Counted from the first letter of the stretch, positions 1-13,040 are shown. The stretch is 64,000 nucleotides of DNA from Erythroxylum novogranatense (GCA_029891385.1 CM057225.1:14387498-14451497), one strand, 5' to 3'. Numbers and translations are program-made. The notes: generated by a model not told the origin, from the sequence alone.

Positions 1-1563
1 ATTTATCTAACTCTTCACACTAGAAGTTTGTAGCTATAGTGAGTCAGGACCATATCTACAGGGAATGTTCGATTAATTCTCACAATGAAAGTAATTTATG
101 TAAAAGAAATAAAGCATGGGGTTTTAGGTTGATACAATTGAGATAACAAAATAAAATTAAACTAACAAAAGCAATTTATCAAAATAGTTAAAAATTATAA
201 GAGCGATAAATGTATGTAAAACCTCATTCTTTGGTTTAATCTCAGCCTATGCACATTTGAATAAACATTATTGCATTATCATCTTCACATCTCATTCTGA
301 ACTATTGGTTGTGAATTAACAATAAGCTCCATTAAACTTAATTTTTCTTAGGTCTTAGTTAATTAAAACAAGCTCTTTAATTAACCCTAATTATCAGATA
401 ACCTAAAACAAACTCTAAGTTTAATTAGACAATTTTATTATGAATGATAAAAATAAACCAATCTAATCAATAATCACACAATCTTAGATTATTTAACATA
501 GGTTATGTTATCCTTAATGATTTAATATCATTAATTTCCATATACAACTTCAAACACGACTATTACGTATCGTATTCAAATTTTGGCGATGGGTTTTCAT
601 GAAAAACAATCTAATATAGCATTAAGATCATTCTTACACAATCCACAATCAATGAACACAAGATAACATAAATAATCCGAAAAGAGAGAAAGAAAATGAT
701 ACACAACGACGGTGTGCTCAAATATGCTTCTCGGCCTCAATTTTACCTATAAGTCGGCATCAGAAAGGTTAGCCCTCCATCTTCTCCATCAATCTCCAAG
801 AAAGAGCCATGAATTTCCTCTGGAGATGTTAAATACCAAAGAAGAAATGAAGAAAATATGGTTTGTCAGCCTCTTCCCTTAGTTGTCACAAAACATAACT
901 TTTATAGTAAAAAATTAGGTTACAGGATATGGGTTGTCATGCCCATGACAAATTAATTGTATGGTCGCTAGTCTTCAACCGTGTTCTTCATTTTTATGTT
1001 TTTTTTGTTGTCTCTTCTTTTAATCTTCTTCTTCTTGCTCCATGAAGACAATAGAGTATGAATCTCGAGAAGTTGACTAAACAAGAATGCTTTTTGCTCA
1101 CTTTAGCTATTACACTTCCAAATTGTACCTAAAATCAAACATGAACTAAAGTGAGTGTCTTAAACATTTTGAGGCACTAACCACTAAGTATAATGGATTA
1201 AATATATCAACAATTAAGCACATATCAAGTTCCCTCACACTTAGTTTTTGACCCTCCTCAGGCAAATTATCAAAATCAAAGTCACAACCAAAACACTAAC
1301 TCATTTTCAATATTTCCTAAGAATAGATAGTCATAAGCAAAGATGAATACCTTTCAAAAATCATAGAAAGAATTCAACATTCAACGCTTCTACTTATGAT
1401 CAATCAACATTCATCACCCTTATAAACTACGTAATTTAGAGGTAGACTTTGATCAAGTGTGCTTAAATAAGGTAGATCTATAGTACACTCAAACATCATT
1501 CATGATTATAGCATTCCACAACTTTGCACATTTCGTTTCTACACCATTAAAAGTTACATGCAT
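1..1563. other. AT-rich non-coding flank left of solo LTR C
   Basis: No ORF with recognisable domains is present. The stretch is AT-rich and, with 39478 onwards, forms the sequence into which solo LTR C inserted (the TSD TGCAT is shared). Around 1226-1265 the minus strand has a purine run resembling the AAGTGTGAGGG-type tract that sits downstream of pol in Athila/Tat gypsy elements. This fits the decayed minus-strand gypsy pol at 41.1-42.6 kb being part of the same old element. That link is inference; nothing functional is seen here. Confidence 0.45.
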
Positions 1564-2647
1564 TGTAACATCCCGTCCCAAATGAAGGGTGAGGACCCGA
1601 AATATTGTACAAGTGTGTTCAAGGAGAGACAAAGGAAATGCATTGGTTTTGCTCATGCATCTTCGTAGCATGCATGCATTTACATAATGATTACTGGCTC
1701 TTTAAGTGGTACATGCATTCATTGATTATTGCTAGGAATTAAAGATAGGGAATGTGAATTGCTAAAATTTATGGGTAGAAGGTGTTGAAAGAGTGAAAGT
1801 ATTATGTTAAGTGCTGCAAATTGGGATTTATTACTCAAGTAAATGTCTTGATAAATTTGTGGTTAAATTCTCGGTTAAATGGGATGGTTATTGATGTGGT
1901 ATGATGCTTGCATGAAAGGAGTAGAGTTGTGATTGAAATATGGGAAAATGGAACTTGTGCATGTTTCAGGTATTGGTTTATAACTGTTGATGTGGTTATG
2001 TTATTGAGTTGAGGTTTACTTTAAACTAAACTTGAGAAGTATGGCTAGAATTCTTACGAAGGAAGTTCTGGCCAATTGTGGCTTGAAGAGCTTTGAATTT
2101 AGCTCAAAATTTGAGATGGGTGTGCTTGATGAACAGTATCCGGGTCTTGGTTCCATTATTGACGACCTGAAACTTTGATAATTTTTCTAGTAAAAAGGAG
2201 ACAGATTTTGTGAAATTGGTATACTGAAAGTTGAAGATTTATGTGTTATCTTTCTAACGCCACTGAGTATGATATTTTTCGATGTGTAGATCGCAAGTTA
2301 TGACCAGATAATGTTCAGGTGGTAATTCAGCCCAAATTGTGTTTTGGTGTGCAAATGCTCTAAGGGCATAGATTTTGTGCTCTTTGTGTTCTGACATTTA
2401 TTTGGGACTGTAAAGGGGTGAAATTGGCTTGAGTGACATTCTGGAAAGTTGTAGAGGATTGTTATTGCTATATGGTATGGAAATTTTTGCAAAGGGGATG
2501 TGGAGTTATGAATTTTGAAAGATTGGATTTCTGTTGAGGATAAATGGGGTATGCTGAACCTTTGTTTGCGAATTTGATTTGGTTAGAGATGGAATTGGTT
2601 TCTAAGTTATTCCTGAAAGATGTAGCATTTGTTTTGTTCTTTTTATT
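1564..2647 (+). mobile_element. Solo LTR C, piece 1 (5' part of U3)
   Basis: This is the first part of C up to the insertion of F. It is non-coding. It contains degenerate copies of the sub-repeat typical of these LTRs (a phrase such as gaaagttgtag followed by atctttc and gagttatg), for example near 2228, 2446 and 2618. The last five bases (TTATT) are the left target-site copy of F. Confidence 0.7.
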
Positions 2648-3989
2648 TATTGGACCCCGATCTTTCAGTGGAAATTAGAAATATAAAAATGAAAATTTGA
2701 TAAGAGTTTTTGTATATGAATGGAGTTATAGATATTTTGCCTTAAGGAAATTGATGAGAAAAGATTTGTTTGATTTGATAAATTTGGGTTTCAAATAGAT
2801 TCGTATGAGTTCTGAAAGTTCAAGTGGATGAGTGGATTGAAATGGAAGTTGAAATCAAGAAATAGAAAGTAAAAGTGTAAAATTTTGAAGAAATTAGAAA
2901 GCAAAGACAATTTGTTTGGTTATGCATGTGGTGTTTTAAGTTAGATTATTGTAAGAATAAGATTTCAGTCATATGTGGAGAATGATGGAGTTTTGTATCT
3001 TTTGTACTTGGACTTGAATACTGATGTTGTAGCATGGCTTAGAATGCCATTTAATTTTATAAACATTTATCTTATGATGTTAATGAGACATGGATTTATA
3101 TATGGATATGAAAGATCAATTGTGTAAGAATATCAATTATGTATAGATTTGTGTGTTTTGTGTTTGAGAGGAATTAGTTGAAGAGCTTGTGGTGATGTGT
3201 TGATATGTGAAGTTGATGTGTTGGAATGGGGTTTAGAAACTTCAATGACAAATATGTAATGATCTAGATATATTTGGCCAAAGTGGTCTTAATGAAAGTT
3301 GTAGTTCATGTTGCCAGCTTTCTAACGCCATAAAGTATGCAATTTTTCGATATCGGGGCAAGAAGTTATGATAAATTGAAGTTTGGATATTGCTTAGGTG
3401 ATTGCTAAAAGGGCAGAAACTTTGATTGAAAAATTGACTTAACTAGAGGTTGAAGTTACTTTAGAATTCTTTATGAACATTGTAGAGGTTGTTTTATCTT
3501 TCCATTGATATAAAGCATGAAAATATTGGACAAGAGAGTAGAAAGAGTGATCTTGGTATGAGTTGTGATAAGGAAAGATTTGGAGACAAGATTGGTAGTG
3601 ATCTGAAAAATGTTCACTGAATATGCTTCAGTATTTTAACCATAACGTTTTCTCTAGTAATCCAAACGAGATGATTCTTAATTTGAATTAAACTAGAGAC
3701 ATATGGATACATTTTGTGAGAAGACATCGAATTTCAATTATGTGCCTAAGAGTCTCAAATATTGTCATGAAGTTAAGAATTGGGTGCAGTGTTGGTGTAG
3801 GAATGAAAGTCTTATCTTCTGACTTTAGGGGCAATTTTGGAATTGATAAAGATAGATTTTGGCAAAATTTCCTTCTGGAAAGTTGTAGATTTTTCTCTTA
3901 GCTTTCCAACGAATCAAACCGTGTCTAATTTGGAGTTCTGAATAGAAAGTTATGATCTTTCTAAGTGTGGATGTTCTGGAGAAGGGGGT

Positions 3990-4188
3990 CAGACGAAATT
4001 TTGCGTCTGTGCTGACGTCATCACAGACGAATTTTTGCGTCTGTGCTGACGTCATCACAGACGAAATTTTGCGTATGTGCTGACATCACCACAGACGAAT
4101 TTTTGCGTCTGTGTTGACGTCACCACAGACGAATTTTGCGTCTGTGCTGACGTCATCACAGACGAATTTGCGTCTGTGCTGACATCAT
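3990..4188. repeat. Six-unit hairpin tandem array with TGACGTCA sites
   Basis: Six units of 32-34 bp begin at 3990, 4022, 4056, 4090, 4124 and 4157. Each has complementary arms CACAGACG and CGTCTGTG around an AT-rich loop, followed by TGACGTCA or TGACATCA. The palindrome TGACGTCA, a known core for plant bZIP/TGA factors, is intact at 4013, 4047, 4115 and 4148. The array lies about 650-850 bp upstream of the TATA box of F. An enhancer role is inference. Confidence 0.85.
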
Positions 4189-4835
4189 CGTCTGCTTTTG
4201 TGTTTTTGACCCCTTTGCCTTCTTTTGGCCATAACTTTTTGTGTAGACCTCCGATTGAGTCAATTTTTGAAGCGTTGGATTCCTAAGACATTTTTCTATC
4301 TTTTCATACTACATAGATCAGTTTTGGAATTAAATGGAGAAAGATAGCTCAGATTTTCGTGAACTGATCGGTTATAAAAGTTTGAACAGTGTTTAGTATT
4401 TTAGAGATATCTTGATCGGTAGAGCTCCTATGGATTTGATTATTTTTGAAAATGAAAATAGAGACATGGGGCTACAAATGTTATGAAGGAGCCGATCAAC
4501 AATGTAGCCTCTAAAACTTCCAAATTCGGGTCGGAAGTTAGGTGTAGTGTTCAGCCTTGAGTCCAAGAAGACTTCATATTTTGGAGATATCTTGAGCTAT
4601 AGAGCTCCGATTGATCCGATTCTTGAAGGGTTGGATTCGTAAGACATAGAGGAACATTTCTATAGAAGAAAGTTTTATCAAATGGCTTCATTTACCTGAT
4701 CGAAATAATCAGACAAGATGTCAGTTTTAAAGACCAATGAAGGGGCAATTTTGGAAGTTTACTTAAAGGGTTAAGTTTATAGGCTTAAATGGAGGGGCTT
4801 ATGGGTCATTCCTTATTCATTAATTGACCTGGCAC

Positions 4836-4843
4836 TATAAAAG
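4836..4843 (+). promoter_or_regulatory. TATA box of solo LTR F
   Basis: TATAAAAG lies in the context GGCACTATAAAAGCAAGG, which recurs almost unchanged in LTR C at 8285. A purine-rich leader and a GAG/GTAAGA donor follow about 260 bp downstream. Confidence 0.65.
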
Positions 4844-5715
4844 CAAGGGGGCTGTAGTTGTTTGGAGGAGAATCATGATTATTGCCCAAAAGACTTAAAA
4901 GAAATAAGAGAAAGAAGAGAGAAGGGAGAGCACTTTCGGATGAGAGAAAATGAAAGAGAAAGAGAGGGAAAGCATAGGGTTTTCGATTTTTGGGAGATCT
5001 CAAGGAGATTTTGAGCTGTTTCAAGGGAAAAAGGATGGAAGATGATGAAAGCTTCCTTCCAAACCAAGATGCATCCGAAAATGGTGAAGGATGAGGTAAG
5101 ACCCAAAATTTTGATTTGTGAATTTTGGAAGAGTTTTGGTTTAGAATCATGGAAAAGGGAATGGGTTTGTGGAGTATGAAGTTAATTTTGTTGATTGCTA
5201 AGTATTATGAGTTTAATTTTGGATGGAAATTAATTAGGGTTTATGCCCAAATTTAGAATTTGGAGATTTTGGAAATTTGTGATTTAGAAAGCTTGAATAT
5301 ATGAGGGATTAGTGTTTCTAAGTTCAATTTGAGGATTAAGTTAATTATGATATTGAATTTGTGTGGGATTGCTTTAGGTAAAGTTAAATTGGAAGAAAGA
5401 AGGAATCAATGGACAAATTGGAGCGAGGAACAAGTTTCTAGCATCGATTCGAGGTGGGTAATGTGTTTATAATTTGAATTTATAAGCCACTACTGCTTTC
5501 TTTAAATAAAGAGATTTTTCTAATTTCAATTGCATCATAAGTGTTGCATCATTGTGTGAATAATTTGAAAAATCATCATTAATTCCATACATGAGCTTTT
5601 GATGAATTGCAAAATACATTTGTGTTATGCCTCGAAAGATTCCATGGCATTTCGTATATTTGAAAGAAAGAGCCTTTTGATAAATGATCTTGAGCATTGC
5701 TTATATGCTTTTGTG

Positions 5716-5890
5716 TGGGCGAGAGAGTTACGGATGGATAGTCACGTGCACGTCAACGTATGGAAAATTATAGCCTTCTCTCGGCTGCCCGCTTGTGGGC
5801 CTACGAGATCCAAAATCAGACTCGTTGTGTTTACGGTATAAACTTCGGTTTATCCGTCGTGTTTACGGAACTCTCGAGCCATTTGTGTGC
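5716..5890 (+). promoter_or_regulatory. Conserved GC-richer block with G-box, shared by F and E
   Basis: A GC-richer block begins GTGTGGGCGAGAG. It contains the G-box CACGTG at 5743-5748 and the phrase GGCTGCCCGCTTGTGGG, and ends near GAGCCATTTG. The same block occurs at about 11690-11855 in solo LTR E, although the surrounding sequence has diverged. It lies inside the predicted second intron of both LTRs. Function unknown; conservation suggests a cis element. Confidence 0.55.
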
Positions 5891-7320
5891 ATTGCATATG
5901 TGATATGACATTGCATCTATGAATTGTCAAGTTGATGCATTCACGTTTTATAAACTTATGAGTTTATGGCTGAAAGCCTAAAAATCATATGTTTTGCAAA
6001 TGGCGATTTTGGCTACAATGAGAAAAGTACTTTTTAAAAATGTGCTTTACGGATTTTAAAGAAATGTTTTCTAAGATCAGAAAAGAAAAAGAATTTCAAG
6101 GATTTTGCTTATATATTTGTTATAAACTGTTACCCACGGGCTGTAAAGCTCACCCCCTTCATTCCCATCCACAGGTGATGAGAAGAAGATCGGGTGAAAG
6201 AAAATGAAGATTTCTGTTTGCATGTGTTTATATTGTATTATTGTTAAGTGAGATGGTTGCTGAGAAGTCTAGAATTGTTGTGTATTGTGTACTTTGGCTT
6301 AGGATTATGGGAAATGTATAAGGCTTGAAAATGCCACTATGATTTGTATAGAGCTTTAATTTATGAAATGGTGTATAAGTCGTAATTGAATTTATGAGGT
6401 TTGGATGAGGCTATTGATTTATGGTATTGCACATGGATATGTTATATAACTTGTGTATGTTCAACTGAGATATAAGCATGATTTGTATATGGAGAAATGT
6501 GAATGAACGGGTGTTAGATGTGGGATAGTGCGATTGTATGTGAATGTTATTGGATTGAGGATATTGAAGTCACTTGCAAGAGATGGAATGAAAATGAAAG
6601 AAAGAAAAAAAAAGATATACCGATTTCGGATTGGATTAGTTTTGACTGATAGTCTTAAGGTTTCCAACGCAAATGCTTTCTTTGATATTTGTTCACGGAT
6701 GTCGGCTCCATTTTGTTACGTATCGAAAATTGGTTTCGATTCGATTTGTATTCGATTCGTTTTGATTCGATACCTTCGTATTTGTTTCGCATGTTGTGAT
6801 TCGATTTATTTGATTTGAATCCGCTTTATTCCTTCGTTTTCCGGTTGGGATCCGGTTTTCGGATCGGGTCCTAACATTATTGATATAAAATTTGAAATTT
6901 TTGGTTGAGGGGATGAAAAGTTATGATTTTTAGAAGTTCTGATATTGTTTAGTGTGAGGTTGATCGACCATTCACGTTGTGTGGAGTTTTTGACCCATTT
7001 AGAGGTTGATATGATTTTTAAGGCCTTCATAAAAGTTGTAGAGGGTTCTTTTACCTTTCCGTAGACACCAAGGTTGTCAAATTTGGAGTTCTGGGTCAAA
7101 CGTTATGATGTTTACAAGTTGGGGCGTTTAAAGTTTTGAGGAGATTATCGATTGGTCATCTTTGAGTACATTTTTGACCCTTTTAGAGACCAATCTTGCT
7201 TTTGAGTCCTTCATAAAAATTGTAGATCTTTCTTTTATCTTTTCAACGGTACCTAGTTTGTAAAATTTGGAGCTCGGAGTCAAAAGATATAAAGGTCGGA
7301 AGTTAGGAGGTTGGAGCGTA

Positions 7321-7440
7321 AGCGATCGACCGTGCGTGCGAGCGATCGAGCGCCCGCGCGCCTGTTCGAGCGAGCGCAGCCCTCGGTCACTCACCCGATG
7401 GGGCGAGCGAGGTGCCCGTGAGCTGGTCGATCGGCCCGCG
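7321..7440. repeat. GC-rich inverted-repeat cassette in LTR C
   Basis: This GC-rich island stands out from AT-rich surroundings and is full of GAGCGAGCG-type motifs. It is bounded by complementary 9-bp arms CGATCGACC (7323-7331) and GGTCGATCG (7425-7433). It occupies the same place, just before the conserved CGTCCGACCTCCGAT block, as the array in F, but is unrelated in sequence. Confidence 0.6.
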
Positions 7441-8284
7441 GGGTTGATTTTTTGCCAACCGACCTCTCTCTGCTCTTTTGGCCATAACTTCTTCGTCCGA
7501 CCTCCGATCGACCCGATTTTTGAAGCGTTAGATTCCTAAGATATTTTTCTATCTTTTCATACTCAAATTGATCAGTTTTGACATTAAATGGAGGAAGATC
7601 GATCGGATTAAAGTGAGCTGATCGGTTGTAATGGTTTGAACAGTGTTTAGTATTTTGGAGATATCTCGATCGATAGAGCTCCGATCGATCTGATTATTTT
7701 TGAAAATTAAACTAGAGACATGGATCTACAATTTATTTGAAGGAGCCGATTGACAATTTAGCCTCTAAGATTTTCAAATTCTGGATTGAAGTCAAGTGTA
7801 GTGTTCAGTCTCAGTTTTGTAATGGTATGAACAGACTTCAGTAATTTGGAGATATCTGGAGCTATAGAGCTCCAATCGATCGGATTCTTTTTGCAAATTA
7901 AACTAGAGACATATGGCTACAAATGTTCTGAAGGAGCCAAATGACAATTAAGTCTCTAAGACTTTCAATTTCTTGAGTGAAGCTCAGTGTAGTGTTCAGC
8001 CTCGGGTCTGAAGAACAGACTTCCGTATTTTGGAGATATCTTGAGTTATAGAGCTCCGATTGATCTGATTCTTGAAGTGATGGATTCGTAAGACATAGAG
8101 GGACATTTCTCTAAAAGAAGGTTTTATCAAATGGCTTTATTTACCTGATCGAAATAATAAGACAAGATGTCAGTTTTAAGGCAAAAAGGAAGGACATTTT
8201 TGGAGCATCACTTAAAGGGTTAAGTTTATAGGCTTAAATGGAGGGGCATATGGGTCATTCCTCATTCATTAAATGACATGGCAC

Positions 8285-8292
8285 TATAAAAG
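8285..8292 (+). promoter_or_regulatory. TATA box of solo LTR C
   Basis: TATAAAAG lies in the context GGCACTATAAAAGCAAG, almost identical to that of F. A purine-rich leader and an AAG/GTAAGA donor-like site follow within about 230 bp. Confidence 0.65.
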
Positions 8293-9064
8293 CAAGTGGA
8301 CTGTGCAAAACAGAAAAGAAAGAATAGAAGAAAAGAGATGAGCCGAGAGCCTTCGGATGGGAGAAGAAGAAAGAAGAAAGAGTAAACTAGGTATTGATTT
8401 TTCTAAGCCCTTCAAGGGGGATTTTAATGGTGCTCAAGAAGAGAAAAACGTGGAGGATGACGAGAGCTTCCATCTAAGCCGAGAAATTCATTGATGGGTG
8501 AAAGATCAAGGTAAGATTGAGATTTTTGATTTGTTAAATTTTGAAGGGGTTTGGTTCATATGACTTAAGATTGGTATAGGGTTGTATTTCCTAAGCTAAA
8601 TTTTAGTGTTTATGCAGTATGTGATGTTGAATTTGGGTAATTGTGGCTTAGGAAATTTTAATTTGGATGAAGGAAAGAAATAATGAAGAAATTGATGCTT
8701 TGAATAAGATTCAAGCATGGATATGAGGTGAGTGACCTAGACGGTACCTCAATTATTATGTGTTTAAAATTATGTCTTTATAATACCGTGGTGAATAATG
8801 GTGGGATTGTGATTGATTCAGAACTCCAGACCGAAAGTCCGAAGTATTGTTATGATATGATATAGAAGTGTTATGGGAAAGTGAAACTGTGATGGTGTTT
8901 CCTCTTCATGTGACAAATTGTGAATCATTTGTCCGTTTGTGGTAATTTGGAAATAATTGTGGTCATTGAATACATAAATAAAGTGATAAATCGTGGTATA
9001 TGAAATTCATATAAGAATGCATGAACAGAAAATTGGTAGTTGTGACCAGAGCAGCCACAGTTTA

Positions 9065-9206
9065 GAGCTTTTTAGCTCAATAATTAACGAGCCCCAAAAG
9101 GGGACAGTTTCAGAATTTTTTAGATCAACGATTAATGAGCCCCAAAAGGGGACAGTTTCAGAGATTTTTAGCTCAACGATTAATGAGCCCCAAAGGGACG
9201 ATTTGA
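9065..9206 (+). repeat. 48-bp tandem array, left half (three units)
   Basis: Units begin at 9065, 9113 and 9161. A unit has two small hairpins: GAGCT-tttt-AGCTC, and CCCC-aaaa-GGGG. The array is cut by insertion of LTR D and resumes at 16880 in phase. Confidence 0.85.
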
Positions 9207-11689
9207 TGTAACACCACTCCCGAAAGTGACCCGAACCCGATATCGTTGGTGATATCGAGTCCGTTCTTACGAGGTAGCGTATTACATCGGTTGGTCGGTA
9301 AAACTTGGTATAACTTTTTTTGGAAAACCGTTCATTCCATGTTAAAAAAGCGATTTGATCATTTCACAATTACGCGGAACAAGCAGTAAACAGTAGTAAA
9401 TCTTTTACAGTAGATACAATCATTTCATAATATTTTACAGTAACCATAAAGTATAACTACAAATCAGTTACAACAATTGCGGACTACAAACTTAGGAAAC
9501 ACAAAGGCAGACGCGAACTGATCCCGACCTCTATCTCTACTTGCACTAGACATACTCCCGTGTCAAACGGGGTACTCTTCTAGCCCTGAAAAATAGATTA
9601 CAATTTTGGATGAGTTTGCGAACTCAATGAGAAACCATCATCGATGGTTCTCCCAATTCATGCATCATATAACAATTTACAGTAATCAGGAAGTTACAGT
9701 CAATCACAGTAGTCATACAGTCATTTCATGCATTCATGCGATGATGCATGCACACGTGACTCTTTCCGCTTATTACGGTGTTGTGACCGAGCGCATAACG
9801 ATGAAATGAGACGCTTAGCGTCAGGAGGTAGAATTCCTTGAGCTCGAAGCTCTTTTTGATGTCGATCGATGAGCGTTTGGCGTCTAGGGAGTAGGACTCC
9901 CTTCGAGCTCAAAGCTCGCAGTATCAGTATCAGTGGCGACTCGGTTCACAATTATTCTTTATCAGTTTATGCATCTGTGCATGGATGCACATGCCCATTT
10001 GAACAGTCACGTAACAGTATATAATTCACAATGATCAGTGATCTACAGTTAATTAACAGTTAATATTTCGCAGTCAATCAGTCAATTAACAGTCCATATC
10101 GTATAAGTAATCACATTGCACAGTCCATAATTCCTAGTTCACAGTCCATAATTCCTAAGCACAGTATGTTGGACCCCGAACCTTTCTATGCGCAAGGACT
10201 TTTAACCGAGGAATTATTGGCAAGTAGTTTTGTGTAAATAAGAGAGGAAATTATGAGATTGAAATGAAATGGAAAGAGATTGATTGAATCAAAAGTCATA
10301 GGATTGGTTAAAGGTCATGAGTTGGATAATTTTCTGAACATAGTTCAACATTTTGAGGAATTCGGGAGCTGTACAACTCCGATTTAGTCGATTCTTGAGG
10401 AAAATTAAAATTAAGATATGGGGCTACAAATCATATGAAGGGATTGAGTTTTAATTTATTCCCTAAGGTTGTAAATTTTTGAGTCAAAGTTGGGTTAATG
10501 TTCAGTCTCGGATTTTGTGCAAGTCCGATAGTAATTCGACCATAACTCTTTCGTTTCTGACTCGATTTGAGCGTTTTTGGTGTCGTTGGAAACGTAAGAC
10601 ATTGAGGAACATTTTTCTAGAAGGAAGTATTGGCAAATTCCTTTAATTGATCTAATATAATTAATTAGGAAGTTAGAAGTTTAAGTTGTGAGGTTAAAGA
10701 GCAAAGGAGGGCAAAATGGGCAAGACAAGGTTAATGAGGGGCATTTTTGGAAGAACAAGAGTAATAAAAAAACAAAATAGAAGAAGAAGAGGGAGGAGGT
10801 CGTGGCTGCCAAAGGAGAAGGAGAAGAACGAAAATGAAGAAGAGGAAGGAGAGAAGAAGATAAGAAAATCCATGGAAAAGGAGGAGATTTTTCGTGGATC
10901 CAAGGAAGAAATCAAGATTCTAAGGTAAGTTCCATCATTTTTCTTCTTGATTGTTGAAGAAATGGGTTAGGGTTGTGATGGAGAAAAACTCTAGTGAGAG
11001 AAAGTAGTAGGAAGAAGATGATGAATAGTGAAATTCATGGGATTTTTGAGTTCTTAGGTTAGGGTTAGGGTTTCCTAGCCCATTTGATTTATAGATAGAG
11101 TTAAATTGAAACTTGATTCAATTTAGGGTTTTTGGAAAAAGGGGATTTCGAAATTTATGAAGAATGATGAGGTTATTGTTGTGTTTTAAGGAATCAAGAG
11201 CCTATTCAAGGAGAAGGAAGCCATTGATTTGGAATTCTCAAGGTTATAAGGTGGGTAAACCCTTTATGGTTTTTGGTGCAAATGGGAAAAAATGTGTGTA
11301 TGTGTGTTATGTGTTAAAAGATTGATTTAGAATGGTTGCTATGTTGATATGATGTTTGTCTAATTGATGAAACAAATGAAATTGTGAATATGCCATGTTA
11401 TGAAATTTCAAATGCTTGACCTTTGGATATGATTATCATGCCATTAAATTGAATTATGGCATTTTGTATATGAATGGATGATTGAATCATGAAATTGGGA
11501 TTATGTCATGTCATGCATCGTGTAATGCTTGACATTTCGATATGCTTGTTAGGCCATTGGGCTAAATCATGGCATTTTGTATAAGAAAGAAATGAGAGTA
11601 TGAACAATTGAATTATGCCTATGTCATGTGAATCATGGCATTTTGTCTATGAATGATTAAATTAAGCATTGAATTGAATTATGTGCCTT

Positions 11690-11855
11690 GTGTGGGCGAG
11701 AGTGGAACCGTTTCGAGTCACGTGCACGTTGACGACCCAAAGTCTTCTCCCGGCTGCCCGCTTGTGGCCCACGAGATCCGAAATGGACTTATTTCGTTCA
11801 TGACACAAACTTCGGTTTCGTCATTTTGTTCACGGAACCCTCAAGCCATTTGATT
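11690..11855 (+). promoter_or_regulatory. Conserved G-box block in LTR E
   Basis: This is the counterpart of 5716-5890 in LTR F. It has a G-box CACGTG at 11719-11724 and the phrase CGGCTGCCCGCTTGTGG, and ends in CAAGCCATTTG. It is conserved while its flanks differ, within the predicted second intron. Confidence 0.55.
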
Positions 11856-12936
11856 GTGCATTTGCCTTTGATGTGCATTGCATTCATGAATTGTGTGTTA
11901 CACTTGAATGATACAATGACCTAAATTGTGGTTAATAAGTGATGATAATTTGAATTATGAAATGTCATTTGCTTTGTAATGGATGAATTATTATTGATGT
12001 ATGTATGTTTATATACATGCGTGTATGCATATGTATTGGTTGTTTGTGTGGCTCAAAAGCCAATGGCTATAAATGGTTTAGCCACTGAGCTGTCAAGCTC
12101 AACCCATGTTTTTCCCCCCCTCAGGTGCAGTCTACAAAGGCCGGTAATCCTTGCAAGACATTTGGACGCGTCGAGATAGTTAGTTTGTATTAAGCTAGAT
12201 GAACCCCTTTGTATAGCTTCTTAAGAATGATAAATTTTGAGTATTCATTGTAATGGTTTAAGTTGTGATGTGTACTTCAATTTGTAAAGAAGATTGTTCA
12301 AATGTTTATTTTGTTTATTTATGAGAGTGTAAAATTTGGGATGTCCCTATGTATTTGAATATGTCTTTTAAAGGCTGAAATATATGATTTTGTAAATGGA
12401 TATTGTGTATAGTATAATTGTTTATATGAGTGCCATTTGTTGTTTGTGCTAGAATAGCATGATGGATATTGAAAGGTGTGTTATGAGCATTAGAAGAAAT
12501 AATGTTGTATGAGAAGTATGGACTTGATGCCTATAATGAATGATAGGAATTTGTGTGTTTTATGAGTTAGTTGATTGAAGTTTGGGAGTTGATGTATGTG
12601 GATTGGTATTTGAATGGTTAGGGAATTGGAATGTGAATTAGGTATGGATGATGAGTTAAGACTTGAGAAGTTTATGTTGTATGATTATGTTTATTTAAAG
12701 TTTGAATATGATGTCTGTGGTTATCTTTGGTTGAGATTGCCAATGGTTGTTAATGTTAGAAGAACATGGTGATATTGGGTTGAATATATGTGACGAATGA
12801 ATTGGAATTGAATTCCAATGTTGTTTGATGTTGTTGAATAAATTTGGGGTGATTATGAATGTATATGGGGTTAAGATGGAGTTTGGAAGCTTTGGAAAGG
12901 CTTTAGAAGGAGTTTTGGAGGGTTAGGGAAGTATGT

Positions 12937-13040
12937 GTCCGTTAAACGGACATGGATGTCCGTTTAACGGACAGTCTCGGGTGAAATTGGAGTGTTTTGC
13001 CAGTCTGTCCGTTAAACGGACATGCATGTCCGTTATGGAC
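12937..13040. repeat. Cluster of GTCCGTT/AACGGAC palindromes
   Basis: Three complete 15-bp palindromes (arms GTCCGTT and AACGGAC around one base) lie at 12937-12951, 12958-12972 and 13007-13021. A shortened fourth is at 13028-13040. This is the E-family version of the inverted-repeat cassette found in the other LTRs. Confidence 0.85.

Larger units (their letters stand above)
2648..6876 (+). mobile_element. Solo LTR F, nested in C
   Basis: F begins TATTGGACCCCGATC and ends GATCGGGTCCTAACA, an imperfect terminal inverted repeat. It is flanked by TTATT (2643-2647 and 6877-6881). The 4.2 kb hold no pol motifs, PBS or PPT, so it is a solo LTR. Layout: degenerate sub-repeats to about 3.95 kb, a six-unit hairpin array (3990-4188), a conserved block with a CCGATTGAG core near 4250, a TATA box (4836), a purine-rich leader, and a GAG/GTAAGA donor at about 5095. 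A GAG/GTGGGTAA donor-like site follows at about 5454, then a conserved G-box block (about 5716-5890) and a CCACAG acceptor-like site near 6175. Its nearest relative here is E. Confidence 0.8.
6882..9206 (+). mobile_element. Solo LTR C, piece 2 (U3, TATA, leader)
   Basis: This is the continuation of C after F. It holds degenerate sub-repeats, the GC-rich cassette at about 7321-7440, the conserved CGTCCGACCTCCGATCGA block near 7495 and a TATA box at 8285. An AAG/GTAAGA donor-like site follows near 8510, then a GAG/GTGAGTGACC donor-like site near 8729 and the start of a 48-bp tandem array. From about 7450 to 8760 it is clearly homologous to 4200-5470 in F, so the two LTR families share ancestry. 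Confidence 0.7.

Noticed and set aside
3990..4188. CRISPR-like regular repeat array
   Set aside because: Units are directly adjacent without unique spacers and lie in a plant LTR; a tandem hairpin array explains it.
10716..10928. Basic and Glu-rich open frame in LTR E
   Set aside because: It is the purine-rich leader of the LTR read in one frame; low complexity and ends at the GTAAGT donor.
11050..11075. Telomere-like TTAGGGTTAGGG run
   Set aside because: Only two to three short units inside solo LTR E; at most a telo-box-like motif, not a telomere.
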